From positions 4,258,001 to 4,322,000 of the forward strand of contig NZ_CP042593.1 of NCBI RefSeq assembly GCF_007995155.1: a stretch of 64,000 bases of DNA, given 5' to 3'. This DNA comes from Cytobacillus dafuensis. GTDB lineage: Bacteria; Bacillota; Bacilli; Bacillales; Cytobacillaceae. Below, piece by piece: positions 36,255 to 44,098 of this stretch. The notes beneath the pieces are model-generated. The model did no database searches. It was given only the letters and a program-made list of their open reading frames with translations, and was not told where the DNA came from. The position numbers were made by a program, and so were the translations under genes. The number at the start of each line of letters is the position of its first letter. Position 1 is the stretch's first letter.

Positions 36255-37451
36255 TTGTTTTATTGACAATGCCCTTTCAAAATCCTCTTTTACACGATTT
36301 AAAAGATCAGTGTCCGTTAATAGGCGATAACCAGTAGATGCGAGTACTTTTGCCCCTTTAATTAATGCTTCATTGCCAAGAGAAGATTTTGCTGCTTCTC
36401 TGAATTCGATTGTATGGGCGATAAGATCATCTGGCCCAATTTTGATATAAGGGTGGGCTGTAGGGACTACATAACTAATATTCCCTGCATCAGTAGAACC
36501 TTTTCCTCTCCCTTCCTCGGTTTTAACTATTTCGCCAACTGCTTCTAATTCTTCATGTAATACTGCATCCAAAACTGAATTTAAGACAAAATCTTTCACT
36601 TCATTTTGGAAACGTTCGATTTTGACTTTCGCTCCAGCTGCAAGTGCAGCTCCTTCAGCAATTGCCTGCACTTTTGCTGATACTTCTTCCGTTCTCTTCC
36701 AGGTTTCAGCGCGGATAAAGAAACGCGCTGATGCATAATCTGGAATGATGTTCGGGGCATCACCTCCATGGGTGATGATCCCGTGAATCCGGACATCGGA
36801 AGGAAGCTGCTGCCGTAAGGCATTAATACCATTAAACAACTGAATGACCGCGTCGAGTGCATTGACCCCCTTTTCTGGTGAACCTGAAGCATGCGCTGCT
36901 TTTCCGTAAAAATGAAAATCTAGGGGATCAACAGCAAGAGTCTCACTTGTTAATGACGTTTTTCCTGATGGATGAATCATTAGGGCTGCATCAATATCCT
37001 TCAAGAACCCATGTTTGACGAAGCTGCCTTTTGCACTGCCATTCGGACCGCCTTCCTCTGCAGGTGTCCCTAAAACGACGACACGCCCTCCTGTTTCAGC
37101 AAGTGTTTCGGAAAGGGCTATCCCTGCGGCAACGCTTGTCGTTCCAATAATGTTATGACCACATGCATGACCTAACCCTGGCAGTGCATCGTATTCAGCA
37201 AGAAACGCTACAGTTGGGCCTGGTATCCCACTGTCCTTCACTGCATAAAAGGATGTTTCATGCCCTGCAACAGCTGTCGTCACTTCAAAACCTTCCTTTA
37301 TTAGAAGTGAAATGTGTAGTTTACTCGCAAAGTATTCCTGGTTACCAATTTCGGGATTTGCATGAATAGACTGGCTTGTTTCAATATAGTTTTCACTGTT
37401 TGACTCAATGGATTCTGTAATTAAGTCAATACCAGATAATGTTGTACTCAT
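36252..37451 (-). CDS. M20-family amidohydrolase/aminoacylase
   Basis: A 399-aa zinc-dependent hydrolase of the M20D type. Metal-binding marks are LGHACGHNIIG, GTPAEEGGPNGSAKG and the late TDAGN motif, with a dimerisation (lid) domain around residues 185-300. It probably deacylates an N-acyl amino acid or related amide. It follows metQ after 13 bp inside the S-box-controlled operon, so an N-acylated methionine or other sulfur compound is the likely substrate (inference). The stop codon is formed within the junction of element copy B. Confidence 0.85.
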   Translation of the reverse strand: MSTTLSGIDLITESIESNSENYIETSQSIHANPEIGNQEYFASKLHISLLIKEGFEVTTAVAGHETSFYAVKDSGIPGPTVAFLAEYDALPGLGHACGHNIIGTTSVAAGIALSETLAETGGRVVVLGTPAEEGGPNGSAKGSFVKHGFLKDIDAALMIHPSGKTSLTSETLAVDPLDFHFYGKAAHASGSPEKGVNALDAVIQLFNGINALRQQLPSDVRIHGIITHGGDAPNIIPDYASARFFIRAETWKRTEEVSAKVQAIAEGAALAAGAKVKIERFQNEVKDFVLNSVLDAVLHEELEAVGEIVKTEEGRGKGSTDAGNISYVVPTAHPYIKIGPDDLIAHTIEFREAAKSSLGNEALIKGAKVLASTGYRLLTDTDLLNRVKEDFERALSIKQ

Positions 37452-37464
37452 TTATAACTCCTCC

Positions 37465-38322
37465 TTATAAGCCTTTATATACTTCAAGCAGTTCTTTTTT
37501 TGAAATATCGACGATCGATGATCCGCCGTTCGTATCAGCTTCAACAGCTTTTTTCACATCTTCATCATGGTATAGCTCAACAATACGGAGCAAAGTTTCA
37601 TTGTTAACATCTTCAGCACGAGCAGCAAAGACATTTACATATGGCAAAGCGTTTTTATCATTACCGTCTTCAAGGAAAATGGGGTCATTGACTGGATCGA
37701 ATCCAGCTTGACCAGCTACACCGTTATTAATGACTGATGCAGCCACGTCAGGAAGCACGCGCGGTGTTTGCTGTGCAACGATCGGGAAAATATCCAGTTT
37801 CTTCGGATTTTCAACAATTTTTGAAGGATCACCAAACAATCCAAAATCGTCAGCTAACTTGATAAGCCCTGCGGATTCAAGCAGCTTTAATGCACGTGCT
37901 TGGTTGGATGGATCGTCTGGAATGGCGATACGTGCTCCGTCTTCAATATCGTTAATGTCCTTCAGTTTTTCTGAATAGATTCCCATCGGTGCGATAAGTG
38001 TAGCCCCTATTGGTACTAAGTCCACTTTGTTTTCTTTCGTAAATTGGCTAAGGAACGCAATATGCTGGAAGGAGTTGAGGTCAATATCCCCATCCGCTAA
38101 TGCTTGGTTTGGAAGAGTGTAATCAGAAAACTCAACAAGTTCAATTTCAATGCCTTCAGCTTTTGCTTTTTTCTTTAGTATCGGCCATACTTCACCGTCC
38201 GTGCCCGTAACACCGATTTTCACTTTAACCGTATCAGAACCTTTTCCTGATGTATCCTTGCTGCAAGCAGCTAGTGCCCATACTGCTGTTAGTGCTAATA
38301 AAAAGATGATGATTTTTTTCAT
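37465..38322 (-). CDS. metQ: Methionine ABC transporter binding lipoprotein MetQ
   Basis: A 285-aa NlpA/MetQ-family lipoprotein. The lipobox LAAC is at about residue 19; the body has the family marks VKIGVTGTDGEVWP, NSFQHIAFL and ALKLLESAGLIKLAD. It binds methionine outside the membrane for the MetN/MetP pair encoded upstream in the same operon. Confidence 0.92.
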   Translation of the reverse strand: MKKIIIFLLALTAVWALAACSKDTSGKGSDTVKVKIGVTGTDGEVWPILKKKAKAEGIEIELVEFSDYTLPNQALADGDIDLNSFQHIAFLSQFTKENKVDLVPIGATLIAPMGIYSEKLKDINDIEDGARIAIPDDPSNQARALKLLESAGLIKLADDFGLFGDPSKIVENPKKLDIFPIVAQQTPRVLPDVAASVINNGVAGQAGFDPVNDPIFLEDGNDKNALPYVNVFAARAEDVNNETLLRIVELYHDEDVKKAVEADTNGGSSIVDISKKELLEVYKGL

Positions 38323-38371
38323 GAGGTGATCTCCTTTTTAATATAAAATTTGTTTACTTGCGAAATCTTTA

Positions 38372-39034
38372 TTAACGCCGCATGATTTTTCTTGATAATG
38401 TATTTCCAAACCATTGAGCGAACTGAACAAGAATGATTAGTATGACTACCGTAACGAGCATCACGCTGCCGTCAAACCGCTGATATCCATATGTCATGGC
38501 CACGTGACCGAGTCCACCTCCGCCAACAGTACCAGCCATCGCTGAAAAGTCGATCAAACTGATGGTGACGAACGTCAAACCAAGGATAAGCGGGCCAAGA
38601 GCTTCTGGAATCAGCACCGTAAAGATGATTTGAAAGGGACTGGCTCCCATCGCTTTAGCTGCCTCAACGACACCCGGGTCGATGCTCATTAAATTATTTT
38701 CTACAATCCTTGCAATTCCGAACGAGGCGGCAATCGTCATAGGGAAAATCGCTGCCCAAGTTCCAATTGTCGTACCGATAATCGCACGGGTTAATGGGCT
38801 AATGGCGACAAGGAAAATAATGAATGGGATTGGCCTTATAATGTTGATAAGAATGTTTAATGTTTGGAATAACAACTGGTTTTCTAAGATGTTTCCTTTT
38901 CTTGTGACATAAAGTAGTAAACCAATGCTAATCCCTAAGATAGAGCCAAAGATGAGTGTTGCGATGACCATAAGGATTGTCTCACCTGTCGATTCCACTA
39001 TCCTTGGCCAAAATGTATTCCAATCAACTCTCAT
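38372..39034 (-). CDS. metP: Methionine ABC transporter permease MetP/MetI
   Basis: A 220-aa permease with five transmembrane helices. EAA motif AAKAMGASPFQIIFTVLIPEA and the conserved GTVGGGGLGHVA segment. ATG 39034 has GGAGG eight bases upstream, better than the track-like alternative six codons earlier. The start lies inside the end of metN, an 11-bp overlap. Confidence 0.92.
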   Translation of the reverse strand: MRVDWNTFWPRIVESTGETILMVIATLIFGSILGISIGLLLYVTRKGNILENQLLFQTLNILINIIRPIPFIIFLVAISPLTRAIIGTTIGTWAAIFPMTIAASFGIARIVENNLMSIDPGVVEAAKAMGASPFQIIFTVLIPEALGPLILGLTFVTISLIDFSAMAGTVGGGGLGHVAMTYGYQRFDGSVMLVTVVILIILVQFAQWFGNTLSRKIMRR

Positions 39035-40049
39035 GAATTTCAACCTCCTCAATCTCTACCGTGCTTTTCAGTTCAGCAATCACGAATTCGATTGCTTGTG
39101 CATCCCCTTCAAATGAAACTAACAGATTTCCGAAGAATTTCTCCTGAAGTTCGCGAACTGAACCGTACACAATGTTAAAATGAATGCCAAACTTCTGCGT
39201 GATATGTGAGAGGATAGGATCACTTGCCACTTCTCCTTTAAAAATAACCCGATAAAGCTTTTGTCCTCCTTTTGCACGCCATTCCTTTAACAACGTATCA
39301 GACGGACGATCCTGCTGGACAGATTGGATGAACCGCTGTGTCGTCGGATGCTGTGGATTGCTAAATGTATCAAAGACAGAGCCCATTTCGATGACTGCCC
39401 CTTCCTCCATGACTGCTACCCGGTCGCAGATTGATTGGATGACGTGCATCTCATGCGTAATTAGCAGAATCGTGATACCAAGTTCTTTATTTACTTTTTT
39501 TAAGAGACGAAGAATTTCTCCTGTTGTGTCCGGATCTAAGGCGGACGTTGCTTCATCACAAATTAGAATATCGGGCGATGTTGCAAGGGCACGGGCAATT
39601 CCGACACGCTGTTTTTGACCTCCGGAAAGCTGCTCTGGGTAATCATTTGCTTTATCGCTTAGGCCGACAAACCGTAAAAGTTCCTCTACCCGTTCACTGA
39701 TTTCCTTTTTCGGAGTACCTGCAAGCTTTAAAGGATAAGCCACATTACCTGCCACTGTACGGGATGTAAACAAGTTGAAATTTTGAAAGATCATACCGAT
39801 TCGACGGCGCAGCTTCCTCAGATCTTTTTGGGAAAGGGTAGCGATATCCACCCCCTGTACCTGAACTGATCCGGCAGTTGGCTGTTCAAGCATATTGACA
39901 AGACGAAGTAATGTACTTTTTCCCGCGCCACTAAAACCAATAATTCCGAAAATTTCTCCTTGAGCAATAGATAGTGATACCTCCTTTACCGCCTGCACCT
40001 CCCGATTGCCGAGCCGGAACGTCTTAGCGGCTTGTTTAAACTCAATCAT
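39024..40049 (-). CDS. metN: Methionine ABC transporter ATPase MetN
   Basis: A 341-aa ATPase. Walker A GFSGAGKSTL, signature LSGGQKQRV, Walker B LICDEATSALD and the C-terminal NIL ligand-sensing domain (about residues 265-341, VIFKGEVASDPILSHI). ATG 40049 is behind GGAGG at 7 bases and gives the standard MetN length. First gene after the S-box riboswitch. Confidence 0.93.
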   Translation of the reverse strand: MIEFKQAAKTFRLGNREVQAVKEVSLSIAQGEIFGIIGFSGAGKSTLLRLVNMLEQPTAGSVQVQGVDIATLSQKDLRKLRRRIGMIFQNFNLFTSRTVAGNVAYPLKLAGTPKKEISERVEELLRFVGLSDKANDYPEQLSGGQKQRVGIARALATSPDILICDEATSALDPDTTGEILRLLKKVNKELGITILLITHEMHVIQSICDRVAVMEEGAVIEMGSVFDTFSNPQHPTTQRFIQSVQQDRPSDTLLKEWRAKGGQKLYRVIFKGEVASDPILSHITQKFGIHFNIVYGSVRELQEKFFGNLLVSFEGDAQAIEFVIAELKSTVEIEEVEIHES

Positions 40050-40123
40050 GTATTGTCCTCCTCGTGCTAAATTGATTCTATGCAGACAATAAGTCGCAGC
40101 CATCTACCTTCCTTTTTTTTGAA

Positions 40124-40310
40124 CGAAAAAAAGCCCTCTTCTTTTCTCATCCGTAAGAAAAAAAGAGGGCTCCATTATGAAACCATCTCCGTTCTCATCT
40201 TCCAAATGCCTAAGGCATTTGCAGGAATTGGCACAGTGTTCATTTGTCATGAACCTGCTGCCGAGATGTCATAGGGCCTGTCCCTCGATCTCTCTGGATA
40301 AGAAAGTGAT
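40124..40310 (-). ncRNA. S-box (SAM-I) riboswitch with terminator
   Basis: The minus strand begins CTTATCCAGAGAGATCGAGG and continues GGACAGGCCC, the classical S-box P1/P2 start, followed by the kink-turn/pseudoknot region and P3 (GCAAATGCC-TTAGG-CATTTG). It ends in AGCCCTCTT...AAGAGGGCT and a run of T residues (40124-40171). High SAM would end transcription before metN; low SAM would let the methionine import operon be expressed. Confidence 0.95.
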
Positions 40311-40345
40311 GTATTGCTATTCGATTGTTGCAAGAATTAGTTATT

Positions 40346-40374
40346 ACTATATTTGAGTATTTATAGAAAGTCAA
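40346..40374 (-). promoter_or_regulatory. Sigma-A promoter of the metNPQ operon
   Basis: Minus strand TTGACT, 17 bp, TATAGT, placed just upstream of the riboswitch. Confidence 0.8.
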
Positions 40375-40410
40375 CAACTTTTTTTAAATTTAGAACAGTC
40401 AAATTTAGCA

Positions 40411-40440
40411 TGTATTCTTTTTTGTCAATAACCTATACTA
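40411..40440 (+). promoter_or_regulatory. Sigma-G-like promoter of cdaS
   Basis: TGTATT (40411-40416), 17 bp, TATACTA (40434-40440), close to the forespore sigma-G pattern TGAATA / CATACTA, 39 bp upstream of the GTG start. Confidence 0.6.
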
Positions 40441-40478
40441 TCCAACAAGATGCTAATTTACGAAGGAGTTGTTGACTT

Positions 40479-41105
40479 GTGAACGCTACTAAAAATTGCG
40501 ATTTTTCACCAATGAAACAGCTATTGTCAGAAAAAATACAGCAAATCACTAATGAACTCCAACAAAGCTTGGAGATACTAGGAAACGAAAACAAGTGTCT
40601 CTTAGGGAAACTAGAGGAAATAAAGGAAAAATTCATTAAAATGGAATCAGTCGCTGCTTCCTTTTACTTAAACTGTTATTTATCAGCTTTTACAGATAAA
40701 TATGCAGATTTATCCATTTGTGTACAGCGGCTGTCCGATCGACGTCATGGTGCATTGATTGTGGTGGAACGCAGTGACCCCCTTGACCCTTTCATCCAAA
40801 AAGGAACGGCTATAGGAGCCACTATAACCCCTGCATTATTAGAGGCTATTTTTTACCCTGGGAACCCGCTCCATGATGGTGCTGTACTGATTCGTAATAA
40901 TCATATCGTTTCAGCAGCAAATGTTCTTCCTCTCACACATGCAGTTATAGGAGAAAAGAAACTTGGCACGCGTCATCGCGCAGCACTAGGTTTGACGGAG
41001 CAAAGCGATGCTCTTGTCCTCGTTGTTTCAGAAGAGACTGGCAGAGTTTCCTTTACTTTAAACGGAAAACTTTATCCAGTTACTACAGCAGGATCTTTAC
41101 CATAA
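40479..41105 (+). CDS. cdaS: Sporulation-type diadenylate cyclase CdaS
   Basis: A 208-aa c-di-AMP synthase. Two N-terminal helices (about residues 8-60), which in the family form the autoinhibitory YojJ region, precede the DAC domain with catalytic DGA (NPLHDGAVLIR) and RHR (GTRHRAALG) motifs. It makes c-di-AMP from two ATP, and in B. subtilis acts in the forespore with effects on germination. GTG 40479 is the only start in frame after a stop at 40473; AAGGAG lies 10 bases upstream. Confidence 0.93.
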   Translation: MNATKNCDFSPMKQLLSEKIQQITNELQQSLEILGNENKCLLGKLEEIKEKFIKMESVAASFYLNCYLSAFTDKYADLSICVQRLSDRRHGALIVVERSDPLDPFIQKGTAIGATITPALLEAIFYPGNPLHDGAVLIRNNHIVSAANVLPLTHAVIGEKKLGTRHRAALGLTEQSDALVLVVSEETGRVSFTLNGKLYPVTTAGSLP

Positions 41106-41268
41106 CCAACTTTTTTACATACAAATAAAGAATCATCCTTCAACTACATATCTGCATGGCAAAATCAGAATGAATAAAGAAAAAAACATAAAAATTATCG
41201 AATTGTTCCTTTCTCACAAACCTTTACCGGTAGCCATGCATGTTGAAATAATGTAAAGAAAAAAGGCA

Positions 41269-41316
41269 AAAAGGAGCTTCCAAATAGCTTAAAAGCGTTT
41301 GGAAAGCTCCTTTTTA
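41269..41316. terminator. Bidirectional terminator between cdaS and the DMT remnant
   Basis: AAAAAGGAGCTTCCAAA / TTTGGAAAGCTCCTTTTT hairpin. The 160 bp between the cdaS stop and this site hold nothing recognisable. Confidence 0.8.
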
Positions 41317-41318
41317 TT

Positions 41319-41748
41319 TTATTTAAATGAGATGGTATTTGTTTTGTGCATTTCACTCATAAAGGTTGAACCCAGCAAAAGAATCGCACCAATAATTTGC
41401 AGGTCCGTCATTTTTTCACCAATAATCATAATTGAGATCACCAGTGAAGCAAGTGGGTCAATATAGCTTAAAATAACTATACTTTGTCCTTTTAGTTTAC
41501 GCATTCCTAAAAAGAAAAGATAAAATCCAATACCTGCATGGAAAAGGCCAATGTTATGAGTAAAGCAAGTGATGTCATATCGATTTGCAGCACGTTTTCC
41601 TCTCACTTCTAATTCCCACTTTCTACATGTAAATAGTCGTACATACATGTACAGTAGAATCTATTGAGGATTAGCAAGCTTTTATTGAATGCCTAAACAG
41701 TAGATTCTACTGCGCAGACATTTTTGGGGGAGAAATTGATCGCAACAT
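41319..41748 (-). pseudogene. Decayed EamA/DMT-family transporter
   Basis: The C-terminal part (AGIGFYLFFLGMRKLKGQSI, SYIDPLASLVISIMIIGE, IIGAILLLGSTF) is a clear end of a ten-helix EamA drug/metabolite transporter, but only about three helices remain. Upstream a start codon with GAGGAGG (ATG 41746-41748) reads 13 codons and stops at TAG. The middle, about 200 codons, is missing and replaced by a short stretch with a 12-bp inverted repeat (41652-41663 and 41701-41712). Not functional. Confidence 0.8.
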
Positions 41749-41936
41749 AAATATCCCTCCTCGTGTGCTGTCATTATAGCATTGTGAACGAACTTCCATT
41801 ACATAAGTAAATTTCTTTTCCCACAATTTCAGGTTATCTTTTTTATAAAATGGTATCATCAACCCTTATTATAAATGACCTTGTTCTCGTTACTTTCAAA
41901 GCCATCTTAGAGGATGAGGTTAGTCGTTTTTTAGTA

Positions 41937-42419
41937 TTAAGTATGCAAAACTTTTACTATATCATCTTCCATTTTTCTAGGTTCAGTTGTTGGTGAATAT
42001 CGTTCAACCACGAGTCCATTTCGGTCAACGAGAAATTTTGTGAAATTCCATTTTATATTTTTGTACAAAATACCACTCTTTTGTTCTTTTAAATAGGTAT
42101 ACAAAGGATGTGCGTTTTCTCCATTTACATCAATTTTAGCAAAAATCGGAAAGGTAACCCCATAATTGCTTTGGCAAAACTGTAAAGTTTCCTCAATATG
42201 ATCGAATTCCTGTTTTTTAAATTGATCGCAAGGAAAACCTAAGATCTCAAGACCGTGAACTGAATATTTTTCGTAAAGTTTCTGCAGTCCATCAAACTGG
42301 GGAGTAAACCCGCACTTGCTGGCTGTATTCACAATGAGCAGAGTTTTTCCCTCATAATCCCTCAATGATTTTTCATTACCATCCGTCATTTTTACATTAA
42401 AATCGTATACCGTTCTCAA
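41937..42419 (-). CDS. Glutathione-peroxidase-family thiol peroxidase
   Basis: A 160-aa Cys-type GPx, like BsaA. Peroxidatic Cys36 in NTASKCGFTPQ, then LGFPCDQFKKQE with the second Cys and Gln, and IKWNFTKFLVDRNG with the catalytic Trp. Bacillus members reduce hydroperoxides with thioredoxin or bacillithiol-type donors rather than glutathione. Monocistronic. Confidence 0.9.
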   Translation of the reverse strand: MRTVYDFNVKMTDGNEKSLRDYEGKTLLIVNTASKCGFTPQFDGLQKLYEKYSVHGLEILGFPCDQFKKQEFDHIEETLQFCQSNYGVTFPIFAKIDVNGENAHPLYTYLKEQKSGILYKNIKWNFTKFLVDRNGLVVERYSPTTEPRKMEDDIVKVLHT

Positions 42420-42568
42420 ATAAATCCTCCTTACAAATAATATTCTTTAAGTTGCTTCAAAAAAGATTGATCAAAATAGATTCATTCCTAATGCAAATAT
42501 AACAAATAAATTTTTAAAAAATGACTGATAAAACTTCATCCAATTAAGCTAGCTGCAATTTTCTAAAC

Positions 42569-42612
42569 AAAAAAGGATTCGTTCCAAAAAATCCTTGAAA
42601 CGAATCCTTTTT
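42569..42612 (-). terminator. Terminator of the DMSO-reductase-type operon
   Basis: AAAAGGATTCGTT / AACGAATCCTTTTT hairpin, 28 bp after the anchor-subunit stop codon. Confidence 0.85.
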
Positions 42613-42639
42613 CCTCATCAGAAGTTACTTCTTACGAAC

Positions 42640-43488
42640 CTAAGATCCTAACACAAAAAACATATATCTACTCATGCCTTCCGCCAAAAATATTGCTGCT
42701 AATGCGATATATGCAAAAGATAAAGATACTTTCTTATTTTTTGAGATGGATAAATATCCTAGAAGTCCCACTCCGATCACTTCAATAATCCAGCGAAGAG
42801 CTACCGTTCCTTGATAGCCTTCTAAAGTGGCAATAGCATTTGTTCCAGCTATCATGTTTACCTCTGGAACAACGGTTGGAAATAATGCAAGTCCAACTAG
42901 TTGGACAGCTATTCCTAAAATTGAAATAGAGAAGGAATACTTAACAAAGTGCTGTGCTAATGTTTGATTTTCCTTTTTGCGCAATATTGGTACGATCAAA
43001 CTGGCAGCTAATACTGGTCCTAACACGATAGCTGTTCCAATAAAAGAAGTGTAGGTGTTAATAGAATTCCAACCGCTCACTAGCGAATTTGCATAAATGG
43101 CTCCCATGAAAAATATATCAACGATACCGATAATGGAAGCAATAAGTAATAGCCAAAGATTGACCTTTTTCTGAACAAAACCTAAAACCGTCGTTACACT
43201 AATCGCCCCTATAAAGAGTCCTGTCGCTAAAATCTCACGACTCATCCAAGAAGAACCTAAATGACGAATTGCATTCAATGCATTTTCAGGTGCTCCTAAG
43301 TGAGCAAAGGAAGCACCTAATCCAACGAGAGATAGCCCAGCAAAAACAACGAGGGGCATCTTCATCACAAGAAATGTCTGTTCTTCTCCAGTCTCAGAAA
43401 TCTTTTTATAGAAAATTGCAAGCATGATCGTTCCGCCTATCGCAGCCTGCATACAAACAGTAAATATTAATAACGCCCATTCATTCAC
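42640..43488 (-). CDS. DmsC-family membrane anchor of a molybdoenzyme
   Basis: A 282-aa integral membrane protein with eight predicted helices, starting NEWALLIFTVCMQAAIGG as DmsC proteins do. It anchors the catalytic and FeS subunits to the outside of the membrane and oxidises menaquinol. Last gene of a four-gene operon, 14 bp after the FeS subunit. No heme ligand pattern is needed in this family. Confidence 0.88.
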   Translation of the reverse strand: MNEWALLIFTVCMQAAIGGTIMLAIFYKKISETGEEQTFLVMKMPLVVFAGLSLVGLGASFAHLGAPENALNAIRHLGSSWMSREILATGLFIGAISVTTVLGFVQKKVNLWLLLIASIIGIVDIFFMGAIYANSLVSGWNSINTYTSFIGTAIVLGPVLAASLIVPILRKKENQTLAQHFVKYSFSISILGIAVQLVGLALFPTVVPEVNMIAGTNAIATLEGYQGTVALRWIIEVIGVGLLGYLSISKNKKVSLSFAYIALAAIFLAEGMSRYMFFVLGS

Positions 43489-43502
43489 GATTGAACCCTC
43501 CT

Positions 43503-44081
43503 TTAGTTAGCATGTTTGTGTGGAGTAATAATAATATTTGGATTTGTAATAGAAGCACTTGGCATTCCTTTTACTTCATGAACATCACCATATTTCTTGC
43601 GCAGATCATCGATTGGTCCAACTTCGATTGCTCTCACTGGACAAGCCCCTTCACAGGCAGGTCTATCGCCTTTTTCCAATAGGTCAATACATAAATTACA
43701 CTTCGTCATCTTTCCTAATTCATCATTATATTGAGGAGCACCATATGGACAATTCCATTCGCAATATTTGCAGCCAACACATTTATCATGGTCAACTGTG
43801 ACTACTCCATCTTCATCTCGCTTAGACATAGCTCCTGTTGGACATCCTTTTACACACCCTGGATCATCACAATGATTACATGAGATGGATAGATAATAGG
43901 ATTGAACATTATTGATAAAAGTGCCATTGTTATTCACAGTAAATGTCCCATTTTCGAATGGGTAGACACGTCTGAAATTTATACCAACCTCATTATCATT
44001 TTTGTCTTTACAAGCAATTACACATGCTTTACAACCTATACAACGAGATTGATCTATATAGAAACCAAGCTGTATTGCCAT
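43503..44081 (-). CDS. DmsB-family four-cluster iron-sulfur subunit
   Basis: A 192-aa electron-transfer protein with 16 cysteines in four ferredoxin-like groups: CIGCKACVIAC, CNHCDDPGCVKGCP, CVGCKYCEWNCP, and CNLC with CEGACP. It carries electrons from the anchor to the molybdenum subunit. No Tat signal of its own, so it is exported together with the catalytic subunit. Confidence 0.92.
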   Translation of the reverse strand: MAIQLGFYIDQSRCIGCKACVIACKDKNDNEVGINFRRVYPFENGTFTVNNNGTFINNVQSYYLSISCNHCDDPGCVKGCPTGAMSKRDEDGVVTVDHDKCVGCKYCEWNCPYGAPQYNDELGKMTKCNLCIDLLEKGDRPACEGACPVRAIEVGPIDDLRKKYGDVHEVKGMPSASITNPNIIITPHKHAN

Positions 44082-44098
44082 GTTTTATCCCCTCCTTT

